Shown here piece after piece: positions 1-8,046 of a stretch of DNA of 64,000 nt. A program made the position numbers and the translations under genes. The notes below the pieces were generated by a model. The model worked only from the letters and a program-made list of their open reading frames with translations, made no database searches and was not told the DNA's origin. The stretch's first letter is position 1, and each line of letters begins with the position of its first letter. This DNA is from Nocardia amamiensis (GTDB taxonomy: Bacteria > Actinomycetota > Actinomycetes > Mycobacteriales > Mycobacteriaceae): positions 1 to 64,000 of the forward strand of contig NZ_JADLQX010000029.1 in assembly GCF_015477605.1 (NCBI RefSeq). The letters run 5' to 3'.

Positions 1-66
1 ACCCCCGCCGAATACGCTGCCAGCTGCACCCACCGCCACCACCCGGTGGCCTGCACAATCAACTGA
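1..66 (+). pseudogene. possible C-terminal tail of a transposase/integrase, cut by window edge
   Basis: The first 21 codons read in frame from base 1 to a TGA at 64-66. They end in a Cys/His-rich tail (CTHRHHPVAC) that resembles the end of some IS3-like integrase-core transposases. The GC-rich stretch after it, about 95-125, could be the terminal repeat region of an insertion sequence, but no second end can be seen. The start lies outside the window, so this may be an intact gene or a fragment. The assignment rests on a short resemblance only. Confidence 0.25.
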
Positions 67-141
67 AACTGGATCGACAACAACCCGGACTCAAAGACCG
101 GGTGGTCCCGTCATCGGGGACCGGCCACAGGCATGGGTAGA

Positions 142-589
142 TCACCCGTAAACAATTCTTTCCAGCAGATCGAGCGCGTCGTCCACCTTATGCAGTTCGC
201 TCGATGACAAGCTCTCGGACAAGATCTGCGCGAGAGCGTTGTTCAGTTGTGCCTGCTGCCCGCGCACCCAGGCGCGGCCTTCGTCGGTGAGCATCAGGTT
301 CACGCGGCGCCCGTCGATCGGGTCGCGCAAGCCGACGATCAGCCCCAGATCTCGTAACCCGTCCGACGACGTTGCGCATCGTTTGCGGGCGCAACATCTC
401 CAGGCGAACCAGATCGACGGCGGCCATGGCTCCACATCGATTCAGGCGTCCCAGCACCGCCCATTGCGTCGCGGACAATTGACGCCCATCGGGATGCCTC
501 CGGGCGCGGCGCAAAATCACGGTCAGTGCAATGCGCAGGCGTGCCGCCGTGGCGGACAGTGCTGTGGCGTCCGCGGTCTCAACGCTCAC
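142..589 (-). pseudogene. MarR-family transcriptional regulator, frameshifted
   Basis: Two overlapping reading frames together make one MarR-type winged-helix protein of about 149 residues. The upstream frame starts at GTG 589 behind an AGGAG box 6 nt away and runs through the helix region (LSATQWAVLGRL, LRPQTMRNVV). It then loses sense near 365. The second frame continues with DGLRDLGLIVGLRDPIDGRR, the MarR wing and its DxR motif, then LMLTDEGRAWV and a dimerisation helix. One extra base around 360-368 explains the break. MarR proteins usually repress a neighbouring transporter or redox gene, and none is obvious here. It is either a decayed gene or a sequencing error. The undamaged 26 kb of defence genes downstream argue against a generally poor sequence. 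Confidence 0.75.
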
Positions 590-953
590 GTACAACTCCT
601 ACTTACCTGATCGGGAATGATCCATAGGGGGCGATGGCCGCGGACGCCGATGCGCCGAGGCCAAGCCCTGATCCCGCGCTCGGTGATCGCGCAGGCGCCC
701 AGAGACGCCGGAGGGGTCGCCGTGCACGAACACGGCCCGACGTCCGGCTGTTCGCCTGATCCCGGCGTTTGCCCGGCTCTGCGACACCCGCCCTGACGGG
801 GTGGTGCCGCTCGCGCGCAATCCCTCCGGTGCCCCCCACCTGGAGCCCGCTCGCCGACCTTGGGGCGCAGGCTGAGGGCGGTGGCGACTCCGAACTGGAA
901 GCACGGAGTCGTACGGACCATGGATGGTGTCGCCACCGCCGCGTGCGCCCGGG
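590..953. other. intergenic stretch, no convincing gene
   Basis: About 360 bases separate marR from the small secreted-protein gene. Several open frames cross it, but all have arginine/proline-rich shadow composition with no start context or motif. I see no RNA gene. The part next to 590 should hold the marR promoter. Confidence 0.4.
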
Positions 954-1136
954 CTAGCCGATAGGCAGGCAGAAGGTGTTCTCGGCCGAGCCAAGGGGGA
1001 TGGGAATACACAATTCCACCGAGCCCGTGACGGGGGTGGCCGCGGACGCATCCGCTGAGGCCGTGCCGACACCGAGGGCGGTGGCCGATAGTGCGAATGC
1101 GGCCACGGCGAGCGGACGGATAATTCTCGAGTTCAT
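954..1136 (-). CDS. small secreted protein, unknown function
   Basis: This is a 60-residue protein. It begins MNSRIIRPLAVAAFALSATA, a clear Sec signal peptide with a basic N-terminus, an Ala/Leu core and a likely cleavage after ASA around residue 27. The mature part is only about 33 residues and holds two cysteines (ELCIPIPL and TFCLPIG) that could form a disulfide. Short exported proteins of this design, often ending in a Cys-x-P-I-G-like tail, are common hypothetical proteins in Nocardia and related genera. The ATG at 1136 is preferred over longer in-frame starts because the signal sequence begins exactly there. No family assignment is possible. Confidence 0.6.
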   Translation of the reverse strand: MNSRIIRPLAVAAFALSATALGVGTASADASAATPVTGSVELCIPIPLGSAENTFCLPIG

Positions 1137-1772
1137 ACAGTCATCCTCAGTCGTGTTATGCGAAAAGCCCCAGGCCCGAGACGGCCCAATCAGATCACGA
1201 CCCCGGGGATCGCTGCACGCCGTTTTCGAGAATTCAGATTCCAAGATCAATTACTTGCAAAACTATCGTGAACGATCACAAAATTCATTGGCGTTCACAT
1301 TAACTGTGTCGTGCATACACACGATAATTCTGTCGATTGGTTGTGGTCTTCGTCCTCGGCATCGAATACCTCGAAGTCGGCCACGGGGGCACACTGCGCC
1401 ACTCGAGTTGTGACGCCGAAGAAGACATTGCCGTTCGGAATAGTGTCGGTCACAAAGATCCGTGCGACCCGTTTTCGCTGTGCTGTTGCCAGTACTTTGA
1501 TCTTGGAAACCCTCCTGCCTGAGCGCCTGCCGGTGAATGATGTGTCTGACACACATTGGCCTGCAGTTGCTTTCGATGCCTGGAGAACATGTTCAACCGA
1601 CCGGACCGGCCCACCGGCCTGGCGAAGGAGAAATATGTCCGCCGACACCGATACGACGCCTGGATCGGAAGCCTCACCCGGGATTCCCTGGGGGTCACGA
1701 CCTGGGCCGCGTACGAGAGCCCCGCGCCGAACGCGATGAGCAGCGCGGTCCGAACGATTTTCGTCGATCTGC
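1137..1772. other. long AT-richer intergenic stretch with one candidate small gene
   Basis: This segment is visibly lower in GC than its surroundings (about 1240-1340) and has no standard gene. On the - strand, a perfect AGGAGG (1511-1516) precedes an open frame from 1501 to 1295. Its 68 codons read like protein, but the position where a start is expected is ATC, not ATG/GTG/TTG. It is either a small gene whose start has mutated or chance. The remainder leads into the SulP remnant. Confidence 0.3.
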
Positions 1773-2425
1773 CGCCATGATCTGCCCGCCTCGATCGTGG
1801 TGTTCCTCGTCGCTCTGCCGTTGTCGCTGGGCATCGCCATCGCTTCAGACGCCCCTATCGCCGCAGGCCTGATCGCGGCCGTCGTGGGTGGCATCGTCGT
1901 CGGCTTCGTCGGTGGAAGCCCGCTGCAGGTCAGCGGGCCGGCTGCGGGCCTCACTGTGGTCGTCGCCGAGACCATTCACCAGTTCGGCTGGAAGACAACC
2001 TGTTCATCACCATGGCCGCCGGCCTGTTGCAGATCGTGTTCGGATTGAGCCGGATCGCGCGCGCTGCGCTGGCGATAGCGCCGGTCGTCGTGCATGCCAT
2101 GCTCGCCGGTATCGGCGTCACCATCGCGTTGCAGCAGGTGCACGTGGTGCTGGGCGGCTCGTCGCGCAGCTCGGCCTTCGAGAACATCACCGAACTACCC
2201 ATGAGCATGGTCAACGTCGCCGTGCAGCTCGAGACCCTGCAACGCCACCCGGTGATCCGTCAGGCCGTCGCCGACCGCGGCCTGACAGTGTCGGGCCTGT
2301 TCTTCGACATCTCCACCGCCTGCGTGCTCGAGGTCACCGCCGACGGCATCAGCGAAATCACAGACCAGGTCGCCGCCCCGGGCGTCGTGACCGGTCGTGT
2401 GCGAGTTCCCCAGTTCACCAAGTGA
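1773..2425 (+). pseudogene. SulP anion transporter/carbonic anhydrase fusion, internally deleted remnant
   Basis: Two frames carry pieces of one gene. The 5' piece begins RHDLPASIVVFLVALPLSLG and continues through IAAGLIAAVVGG and QVSGPAAGLTVVVAE, the first membrane segments of a SulP transporter. After a frameshift near 1995-2005 the next frame gives LLQIVFGLSRIARAALAIAP and HAMLAGIGVTIALQQVHV. Then at about 2195-2210 the sequence jumps directly to SMVNVAVQLETLQRHPVIRQ and GLFFDISTACV, the C-terminus of a beta-carbonic anhydrase. The order matches the mycobacterial Rv3273-type fusion of roughly 760 residues, in which SulP is followed by carbonic anhydrase. About 480-500 codons are missing in the middle. 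The intact protein would move bicarbonate or sulfate. This copy cannot work. Confidence 0.8.
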
Positions 2426-3146
2426 ACTCGCACCCAGTGCCGGTGGCGACACCATCCGGACTAGACGTCGATCGCCAGATTCCGGCCTGACACACGAGAT
2501 GCGTTCAGCGACTGATTCTTTCGGGTAGCGGCGATCGGCGCCGAGGTTAGGGCATGTGCCAGTTGATGAACCGACGTGGCTGACAGCTCTCTACTCATTG
2601 CGCTGCGCGCGGATCCACTATTCCGATCCCATCTGTCCTATCGGATGATTCCGGCCCGGATCGAGCCAACAAGCGACAGCTTTCCAATCCGCAGAAGTCA
2701 TTCCTGTACGAGCGCCCTCCCGGGCGCGGCATGCGTGCAGGCGTTGGCAGCCTTCCATTGTCGATGGCAAGTCTCTCCCGCACGGACGGCAATGAATGTA
2801 ATCCATTAGGTGAACCAGTTTCATCTGGTCAGGCTCCCGAGCGCGGAGGCGCAAAGGTTATCGATATTGCGGGCCTATGAAAGTTACTCAGGGCCACCAT
2901 GGCTAGGGCCCGTTTCGAGGTCCACGCCATTGTGGACCGTCATCGGCGTCGTTGCCGGACGGCGGGGTGTCGAACACCCACACCTGAAACCGGCATTCCG
3001 GAAGAACTGGAACGGCGTGCAGCTCTGATCGGCCTGTCGCGAGCACGGCCTGCAGGAGACCTCGAGGGCAGAGCCGAGCTCCAATCGACATGATCAGTGC
3101 GCCGAGGCCGAATACAGCGGCAAAGCTGCAGGGCTAGTTCGTCGTG
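2426..3146. other. intergenic stretch, no recognisable gene
   Basis: About 720 bases with no frame of convincing composition, no start context and no motif. Short frames around 2884-3093 on the - strand are Cys/Pro/Arg-rich and match nothing I know. It may be decayed coding sequence, like the regions on both sides. Confidence 0.4.
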
Positions 3147-3610
3147 TCAGGTGAACGAATCCAGGAGCGGGCAGCGCTGAAACATCTCCGGTATCTGCGC
3201 TGGGGGAGCCAGCGGGCTTGCTGACCAGTTCTTCAGCGTCGGGTTGCCGAGAGCCCTGGCCCTTTCCGGCTGTGTCGCGTCGACCACACGGCGGTGGTCA
3301 TTGGTTGAGAGCCCGATGCGCACGCAGCAGTGGGCGCGGGGCTTCAAGATCGCGTCCATCGCCGTTGGCACCGTGGTTGCGGCGGAATGAGTTTGGTCCA
3401 GAAGTCGTGCCGTACCGCGTCCCACAACTTGTTCATTTCCGGAAGGAGTTCTCGTGCTTGTGCGAGATCGGGAAAGTCCTCGGGGCCGAAGGATACGATC
3501 GGCGTGGCGCCGTATGCCTCGTGGACGGCGACAATGGAGATCAGGTGGTCCTGAAACGGCCGCCATGTCGCACGCAATCCGTCTGCTTCGGTTCTTCGCA
3601 TATCATCCAT
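3147..3610 (-). pseudogene. unknown gene, probably frameshifted
   Basis: From ATG 3610 an open frame gives MDDMRRTEADGLRATWRPFQ, then a stretch of protein-like composition with GATPIVSFGPEDFPDLAQAR and LWDAVRHDFWTKLIPPQP. It stops at 3344. An overlapping frame continues in the same sense from about 3400 with TVPTAMDAILKPRAHCCVR, then NPTLKNWSASPLAPPAQIP and a stop at 3147. The two together make about 150 residues, which suggests one gene with a shift near 3390. I recognise no family. A shorter intact 88-residue protein ending at 3344 is the alternative. Confidence 0.35.
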
Positions 3611-3902
3611 GTTTTGTTTCCAACTAGTCGGCTTTGTTCCAGAGCGTTTTCGACCATTGTCAATGCCATCCTCCTGCTGATTCTGACCGCACGAATGATA
3701 TCGATCGGGTCCGGTGCGGGCATGGGTGAGAGAACGAAACAACCATGCCCTGTATTCGTAACTCATAGGCGTATCGGACCGTATGGAGTCTGCGATTAAA
3801 AGCGCCTGGCGGCGCCCTTCAGCGCTGGCGCCGTCGTGCGGCGGCGGAAACGGCGAACGCTGATCGACCGGAGTAATTCCACACCGCTCGACCGCACTCC
3901 GC

Positions 3903-5174
3903 TCACCTGCGGTAAGAGTGGGCAACCAATGCCGAACGCAGATACCACACCCCGCTCGCCTTGGTGGGATCGAACCCCGTGAGCTGACCGATCCGCTTGA
4001 GCCGGTAGTCCACGGTGTTGGTGTGTACATGCAGTAGCCGCGCAGTGCGCTGGCGGTTCAGGTTGTGCGCTATATGGACCTGCAGGGTCTCCAGCAGTTC
4101 TGGATGCTCGTCCAGTGGATCGAGCAGCGACCCGAGATATTCACGGGCAGGGCCTGGGCGGGTGAGCTGGTATTCCAGCGCGAGATCGTCGAAGTGATAC
4201 AGGCCCGGCACCGACCGCATCCGGGTGACCATGTCGAGTAGTTGGTGGGCTTGATCGGCAGCGGCAGGCACGGTGTCTGTGGGGACGGTGACCACCGCGG
4301 CGGTGATGGGCACGCGGGCCGCCCGCGACAGGTGCCCGATCAGCTCCTTCAGGGTGCCCTTGGTGATGCGATCGGCGGGGATGAGCAGGGTGCCGCCGTC
4401 GATCGACAGCAGCGACAGCACGGCGTCGCCGCAGCGGGTGGCCAGTTCCGCCTGTACGCGCCGGAGTTTGCGGCGGGCAACGACTTTCGCGTCCAGCATC
4501 GGGTTGGACTCGTCCGGGTGGGACGGAATGGCGAGGGCTATTACGCGATAGCGGTCGGAGATGTCGATGCCGCACTCGCGGGCCATGGTGGAGGTGGGGT
4601 GCCCCCCGAGCAGCGCCGAGGTGAGCGTGTGCACCGCGGTGTGGTGCTCCGACACGACCGCGCGAAGTTCGCGCACATAGGCCACCGAGACCACCGTGGT
4701 CATGGTGTCGAGCATTTCGACGACGAGTTTGGCGCCGTCGAGGATACTTTGGTAGTCGGCCATGCTGAGGGTGAGCATCGGCTCGGTGTCGGCCGAGCCG
4801 GAGGCACGCTGCTCGGCCGAGGCGGCGGACACCACCAGGTCGAAGCCGATCTTGAAGCCCTCGTGGATAGCGTGGTGAATGGTACCAATGGGCACGCCTT
4901 CGCGAGCCCATTGGGCCGCAGCGTCCTCGAGTTGTTCGGTCTTCTCCGGAATGTTGCTGCCATCCAGCATGCTGACTGCAAGTTCCAAGCACACGCGGGT
5001 GATGATGGTGATGTCGCCGTGGATCGCGTCACCGGGCAAGGTGCCGCAGGGGGCGACGGTTTCGACGAAATGCCCGACCATCTGCCGCGACAAGGCCCGT
5101 ACGTCTTTCAACGGCAACGACATGGGCCGGCCGGATACAGTGAGTCCTTGCCGGCGCGGAGCGGTGACAGACAT
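3903..5174 (-). CDS. PucR/CdaR-family transcriptional regulator
   Basis: A 423-residue cytoplasmic regulator. Residues about 15-150 form an all-helical RsbRD-like N-terminal sensor domain (LSRQMVGHFVETVAP, then GTIHHAIHEGFKIGFDLVV). The middle, about 190-320, resembles the GGDEF-like domain of CdaR proteins. The last 60 residues are the PucR helix-turn-helix: ETLQVHIAHNLNRQRTARLL, then HVHTNTVDYRLKRIGQLTGF. ATG 5174 is chosen because GGAAGGA lies about 9 nt upstream. In-frame starts further upstream (to 5324) lack this and add non-domain sequence. It stands alone with about 950 bases of non-coding DNA upstream. Members act as activators of nearby catabolic or secondary-metabolism genes. The target is unknown here. 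Confidence 0.85.
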   Translation of the reverse strand: MSVTAPRRQGLTVSGRPMSLPLKDVRALSRQMVGHFVETVAPCGTLPGDAIHGDITIITRVCLELAVSMLDGSNIPEKTEQLEDAAAQWAREGVPIGTIHHAIHEGFKIGFDLVVSAASAEQRASGSADTEPMLTLSMADYQSILDGAKLVVEMLDTMTTVVSVAYVRELRAVVSEHHTAVHTLTSALLGGHPTSTMARECGIDISDRYRVIALAIPSHPDESNPMLDAKVVARRKLRRVQAELATRCGDAVLSLLSIDGGTLLIPADRITKGTLKELIGHLSRAARVPITAAVVTVPTDTVPAAADQAHQLLDMVTRMRSVPGLYHFDDLALEYQLTRPGPAREYLGSLLDPLDEHPELLETLQVHIAHNLNRQRTARLLHVHTNTVDYRLKRIGQLTGFDPTKASGVWYLRSALVAHSYRR

Positions 5175-6119
5175 AGTCGAACTTCCTTCCATCCCCGTTA
5201 ACTGCACTATTGCACCAGAGTAACCAGAACAAGATTCGTAAGAAGGGTTGACTCCGAGTAACGTGATATTTTGGGAGGGTCGGTCATCGAGCGGTCGTGA
5301 TAGTTCACAATGGCGGTCAGCCAAACTGCGACTGACGTGCCGAGATGCCGGAGAGCGGCGAGTCGAGCGCGACCGGGGGAAGTCGCCGAAACGACGTGCA
5401 ACCGGCGAGATCGACGGCGTGGATCCACACCTCCCCGTGCGGGCTTCGGCCTGGCCATGCGACCGAGGGAAGGTTTGTTTCCCTAATCAAGGACCAGCTA
5501 GTCTGCTGCTTTCCATCTGGACATCGGTACAGGTTTCCGCCTAGCCGGTTTCACCTCGGTCGGATTCTCGACGAGGTAAGCACCTCCGGTTCGAAACTGC
5601 ATAGGTGGTCTATTTTTGCGCTCGCGCCTGGTGTTGAGTTGGTGGGTCCAAGCCGATCAGCGCGGCTCAAAAGTAACGCACGAGGAGTGCCTGGCGATTG
5701 CGACACAGTACTCGAAGTCGCCTTCTGCGAAGACGACTCGCAATCGGAGAAACCCACGATGAGGTCGAATGCCATACGAATCCGCCCCATTCTTCTGGCG
5801 CCTCGCCACCAGGATCCGCGATCTTGCGTTCTGCCTGCTGCTCACCGGCTGAAACCGGGGCACACGTGCCATCCACATCGGATTCGAGGCAGGAACCTGT
5901 ACGGTACAAGACCGGCATTCACTCCTGGACCAGCATGTTTCCGTCGACGGGTGCGTGTGCGTATTGGTCGACTCCCTCTAACGCCGTTTGCCATGCGTCC
6001 TCCGCAAATTTGCAGAGGACGCATTCTCTTTGGGGTGCGGACGGTGTCCGCTGGGTGGCCGGACGCTGTCGATCTGCAAATGTGCGCAGATTGCCGGTTA
6101 AGGCGTAGACGGCGGCACC
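5175..6119. other. long intergenic stretch with a strong dyad near its end
   Basis: About 950 bases without a supported gene. The part next to 5175 should hold the pucR promoter. Longer open frames here have shadow composition and no family features. The only striking element is the 32-bp dyad at 5993-6024, listed separately. Confidence 0.4.
5993..6024. repeat. near-perfect 32-bp dyad symmetry
   Basis: A left arm ATGCGTCCTC (5993-6002) and its exact reverse complement GAGGACGCAT (6015-6024) flank GCAAATTTGC, which is itself palindromic. Only one position (C6003 against A6014) breaks full symmetry over 32 bp. The sequence TTCTCTTTGGGG follows. It lies about 100 bases before the lysR remnant, so it could be an operator. 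As a hairpin it could also terminate transcription. No coding sequence overlaps it convincingly. Confidence 0.6.
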
Positions 6120-6880
6120 AGTGAGTGCCCTGTTCGGCGGTCGCGAGTCGGTGCGGCAGTCGAAACGCAGCGCCTGGTTCGGCTAGAAGCCCACGTGCTC
6201 GGTCACTCCTCGTTCAACGCGGTCTCGAAGACTGTCTTGGTGAACTGCTCGAGCGGCCCGCCCGACCCGGTCATCGGCAGATCCAGGCGGCCATCCAGCG
6301 CGCGACCTGTGCGGCCGGAGGCGTCGAGGGCACCCTCGTCGTCGGCTTCGATAGCCTGGCGTCCGGCCGGTTCATCGTGGCGGCGGCCGAACTATTCCAG
6401 GCCGAGCATCCGAACGCTGACGTGCAGATCCGGGGATTACACATGTCGGAGGGTTCGGCGGGCTGGCGTAGCGGCAATTATGACATGGTGTTGATCGGCC
6501 GCCCGATCGACGACCGGATCTGGTCATCGGCCCGGTTTTTTGATGCGCGAACCACGCATGCTCGCGGTGGCCGTGCACCATCGGCTGGCGTCGCGCACCT
6601 CCATCGCGCTGGAGGATCTTGCCCACATCACCCTGTTGGACATGCCGGATTCCCTACCGCAGTCCATGATCCGGGACCACGCACCGCGACGCACTCCCAG
6701 CGGTCGCACCTTCCCGCAGGGACGGGTGGGCCACAGCTGTCAAGAACTCCTGGCCCTCGTGGGCGCAGGCAAAGGCGGCGGCGTCGGCGGCCGAGACGAG
6801 TTGGGCAGCTGTCGGGCGCGCAGTGACTCTGCCGAGATGGTCTACATCGCCGCCCCGACCGGTCGAGTCGGCTGTTGGCG
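6120..6880 (+). pseudogene. LysR-family transcriptional regulator, multiply frameshifted
   Basis: Pieces in different frames line up with a LysR protein. First comes the end of the helix-turn-helix (AAVETQ, then RLVRLEAHVLGHSSFN around 6150-6215). Next is the hinge with GGVEGTLVVGFDSLASGRFI, and then the substrate-binding domain IVAAAELFQAEHPNADVQIRG and NYDMVLIGRPIDD. The following frame carries MLAVAVHHRLASRTSIALED, LLDMPDSLPQSM and a hydrophobic strand GHSCQELLALVGAGKG. The start and most of the DNA-binding helices are lost, and at least three frame changes are needed. It is not functional as it stands. Confidence 0.7.
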
Positions 6881-6882
6881 GC

Positions 6883-7086
6883 TCAGCGGCGGACGCGCCG
6901 CCAGTTCCAGGAGCGACCCCCGGTGCCTACGCGCGCGCCGGTACCGAATCCCGCGAGGTGCAGCGCGATCAACAATAGTCCGACGGTGATTAGGGTGCCG
7001 TCGGTAATGCCCTCACCGAGGGTGGAATCCGCCAGATCGAGAATGAGGGCAAGACCGAACGATACGGCGGCGGCGATAGCGAGCAT
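6883..7086 (-). CDS. small membrane protein, unknown function
   Basis: A 67-residue protein starting at ATG 7086 behind a perfect AGGAGG with 5-nt spacing. It has two hydrophobic stretches: MLAIAAAVSFGLALIL (residues 1-16) and LITVGLLLIALHLAGFG (about 32-48). Between them lies a short polar turn rich in Asp, Gly and Thr. The C-terminus is basic (RSWNWRRVRR). This two-helix pattern is frequent among hypothetical membrane proteins of Nocardia and mycobacteria. No function can be assigned. It is a stand-alone gene just past the end of the lysR remnant. Confidence 0.65.
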   Translation of the reverse strand: MLAIAAAVSFGLALILDLADSTLGEGITDGTLITVGLLLIALHLAGFGTGARVGTGGRSWNWRRVRR

Positions 7087-7358
7087 GAGAACCTCCTGAT
7101 GTTCCGCCGGAAACGATGACACACGAGCAAGTTCATCGAGTTCCTCTGTTGCGCATACCCCCGAGCCGCGCCAACACACAATCGTGACGCGAATCGGCTG
7201 GCACAACCTGCTACGACTCGAGCTATCCGTGCCAGAACCCACGGTGCCACGCGGCGAAGTACGTCCTGACCTGACCCCTGTGGTTCGTTCGATGCGCAAC
7301 GGCTGACACCATGCGATAGACCGCGCAGGGAGGATCCCGCTGAACCCCATACGTCTGG
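7087..7358. promoter_or_regulatory. intergenic region upstream of the small membrane protein
   Basis: About 270 bases with no supported gene. The end next to 7087 contains the AGGAGG ribosome-binding site of the small membrane protein and presumably its promoter. I see no clear -35/-10 pair or terminator. Confidence 0.3.
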
Positions 7359-7763
7359 TCAGTGGTCGAATTCGAGCCGTTCCCATCTCAGTGCTGTTCG
7401 CCAGCCTCCACGCTGGAATGCCCAGTCCTGGACGGTGTTCACCACGGTGTCGAATGCGGGAGAGAAGGCGCTGCTCCACGGAGCGTCGTCACTGACGGTG
7501 GCACGGAAATGCGCATCCGGTCCGCCGTCGCGAAATTCGACGATGTAGCCGTGCCCCTGCTCTGGATCCACTTGTTCATCGAGGTGAACCTGGATGTAGT
7601 AGTCGCCGGGTTCGGGGCCGTCGAGCCGGTCGACGATCACGAACGGCACACTCAGGTTCATGTCCGCAAGGATGTCGTGCAGCTGCGTCTCGGATGGATT
7701 CTCGATAGTCCGGTAAGAATCTGTCGCTACGATTCGCGGCGATGTGGTCTGGTCTCGATTCAC
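7359..7763 (-). CDS. Imm1-like immunity protein, orphan
   Basis: A 134-residue acidic soluble protein starting at GTG 7763. The pattern RTIENPSETQLHDILADMN, then PGDYYIQVHLDE and GHGYIVEFRDGGPDAHFRA, then a Trp-rich end (QDWAFQRGGWRTALRWERL) resembles the Imm1 family. Imm1 proteins are actinobacterial immunity proteins that neutralise the toxin domain of a polymorphic (WXG100/YeeF-type) toxin. No toxin or WXG100 gene lies nearby in the window, so it would be an orphan antitoxin, or the toxin has been lost. It is divergent from the Wadjet operon. The family call is by pattern only; the gene itself looks real. Confidence 0.5.
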   Translation of the reverse strand: MNRDQTTSPRIVATDSYRTIENPSETQLHDILADMNLSVPFVIVDRLDGPEPGDYYIQVHLDEQVDPEQGHGYIVEFRDGGPDAHFRATVSDDAPWSSAFSPAFDTVVNTVQDWAFQRGGWRTALRWERLEFDH

Positions 7764-8046
7764 TCCGAGCAGGGTACTGGGATAGGGGTGTCATCTCGCC
7801 GACGGTTTCGAGTGATCGTCGCGATGCGGTTCATACTGTCACTTCGGTGTCGAAGACCTCGGTGGCGGTAGGCCACTCGAGGAACCTTCCTTGTACGCCT
7901 CGAAACTTTGGCAATCCTGACCCGACGAACGACGCGCCGATCCGTCCGGTTGTTCCTCATCCATCAGCCCAAACTTGTCCGTGTTCGGTCTTATGGTGTT
8001 CAGCGGGCGGGATGAGCATCGGACAGGCGACGTGATCGGAGGGGGC

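Noticed and set aside
1295..1975. 226-codon - strand frame across the SulP remnant
   Set aside because: Its first two-thirds are antisense to the SulP remnant and frame-shadow in composition; only the last 68 codons, behind AGGAGG, look protein-like and are reported separately.
4242..5201. Long + strand frame of about 319 codons opposite the PucR gene
   Set aside because: Gly/Asp/His-rich shadow with no motif; the - strand frame has a clear HTH, RBS and domain order.
5345..6124. 259-codon + strand frame in the gap after pucR
   Set aside because: No start context, mixed composition and no family pattern; it also crosses the 32-bp dyad.
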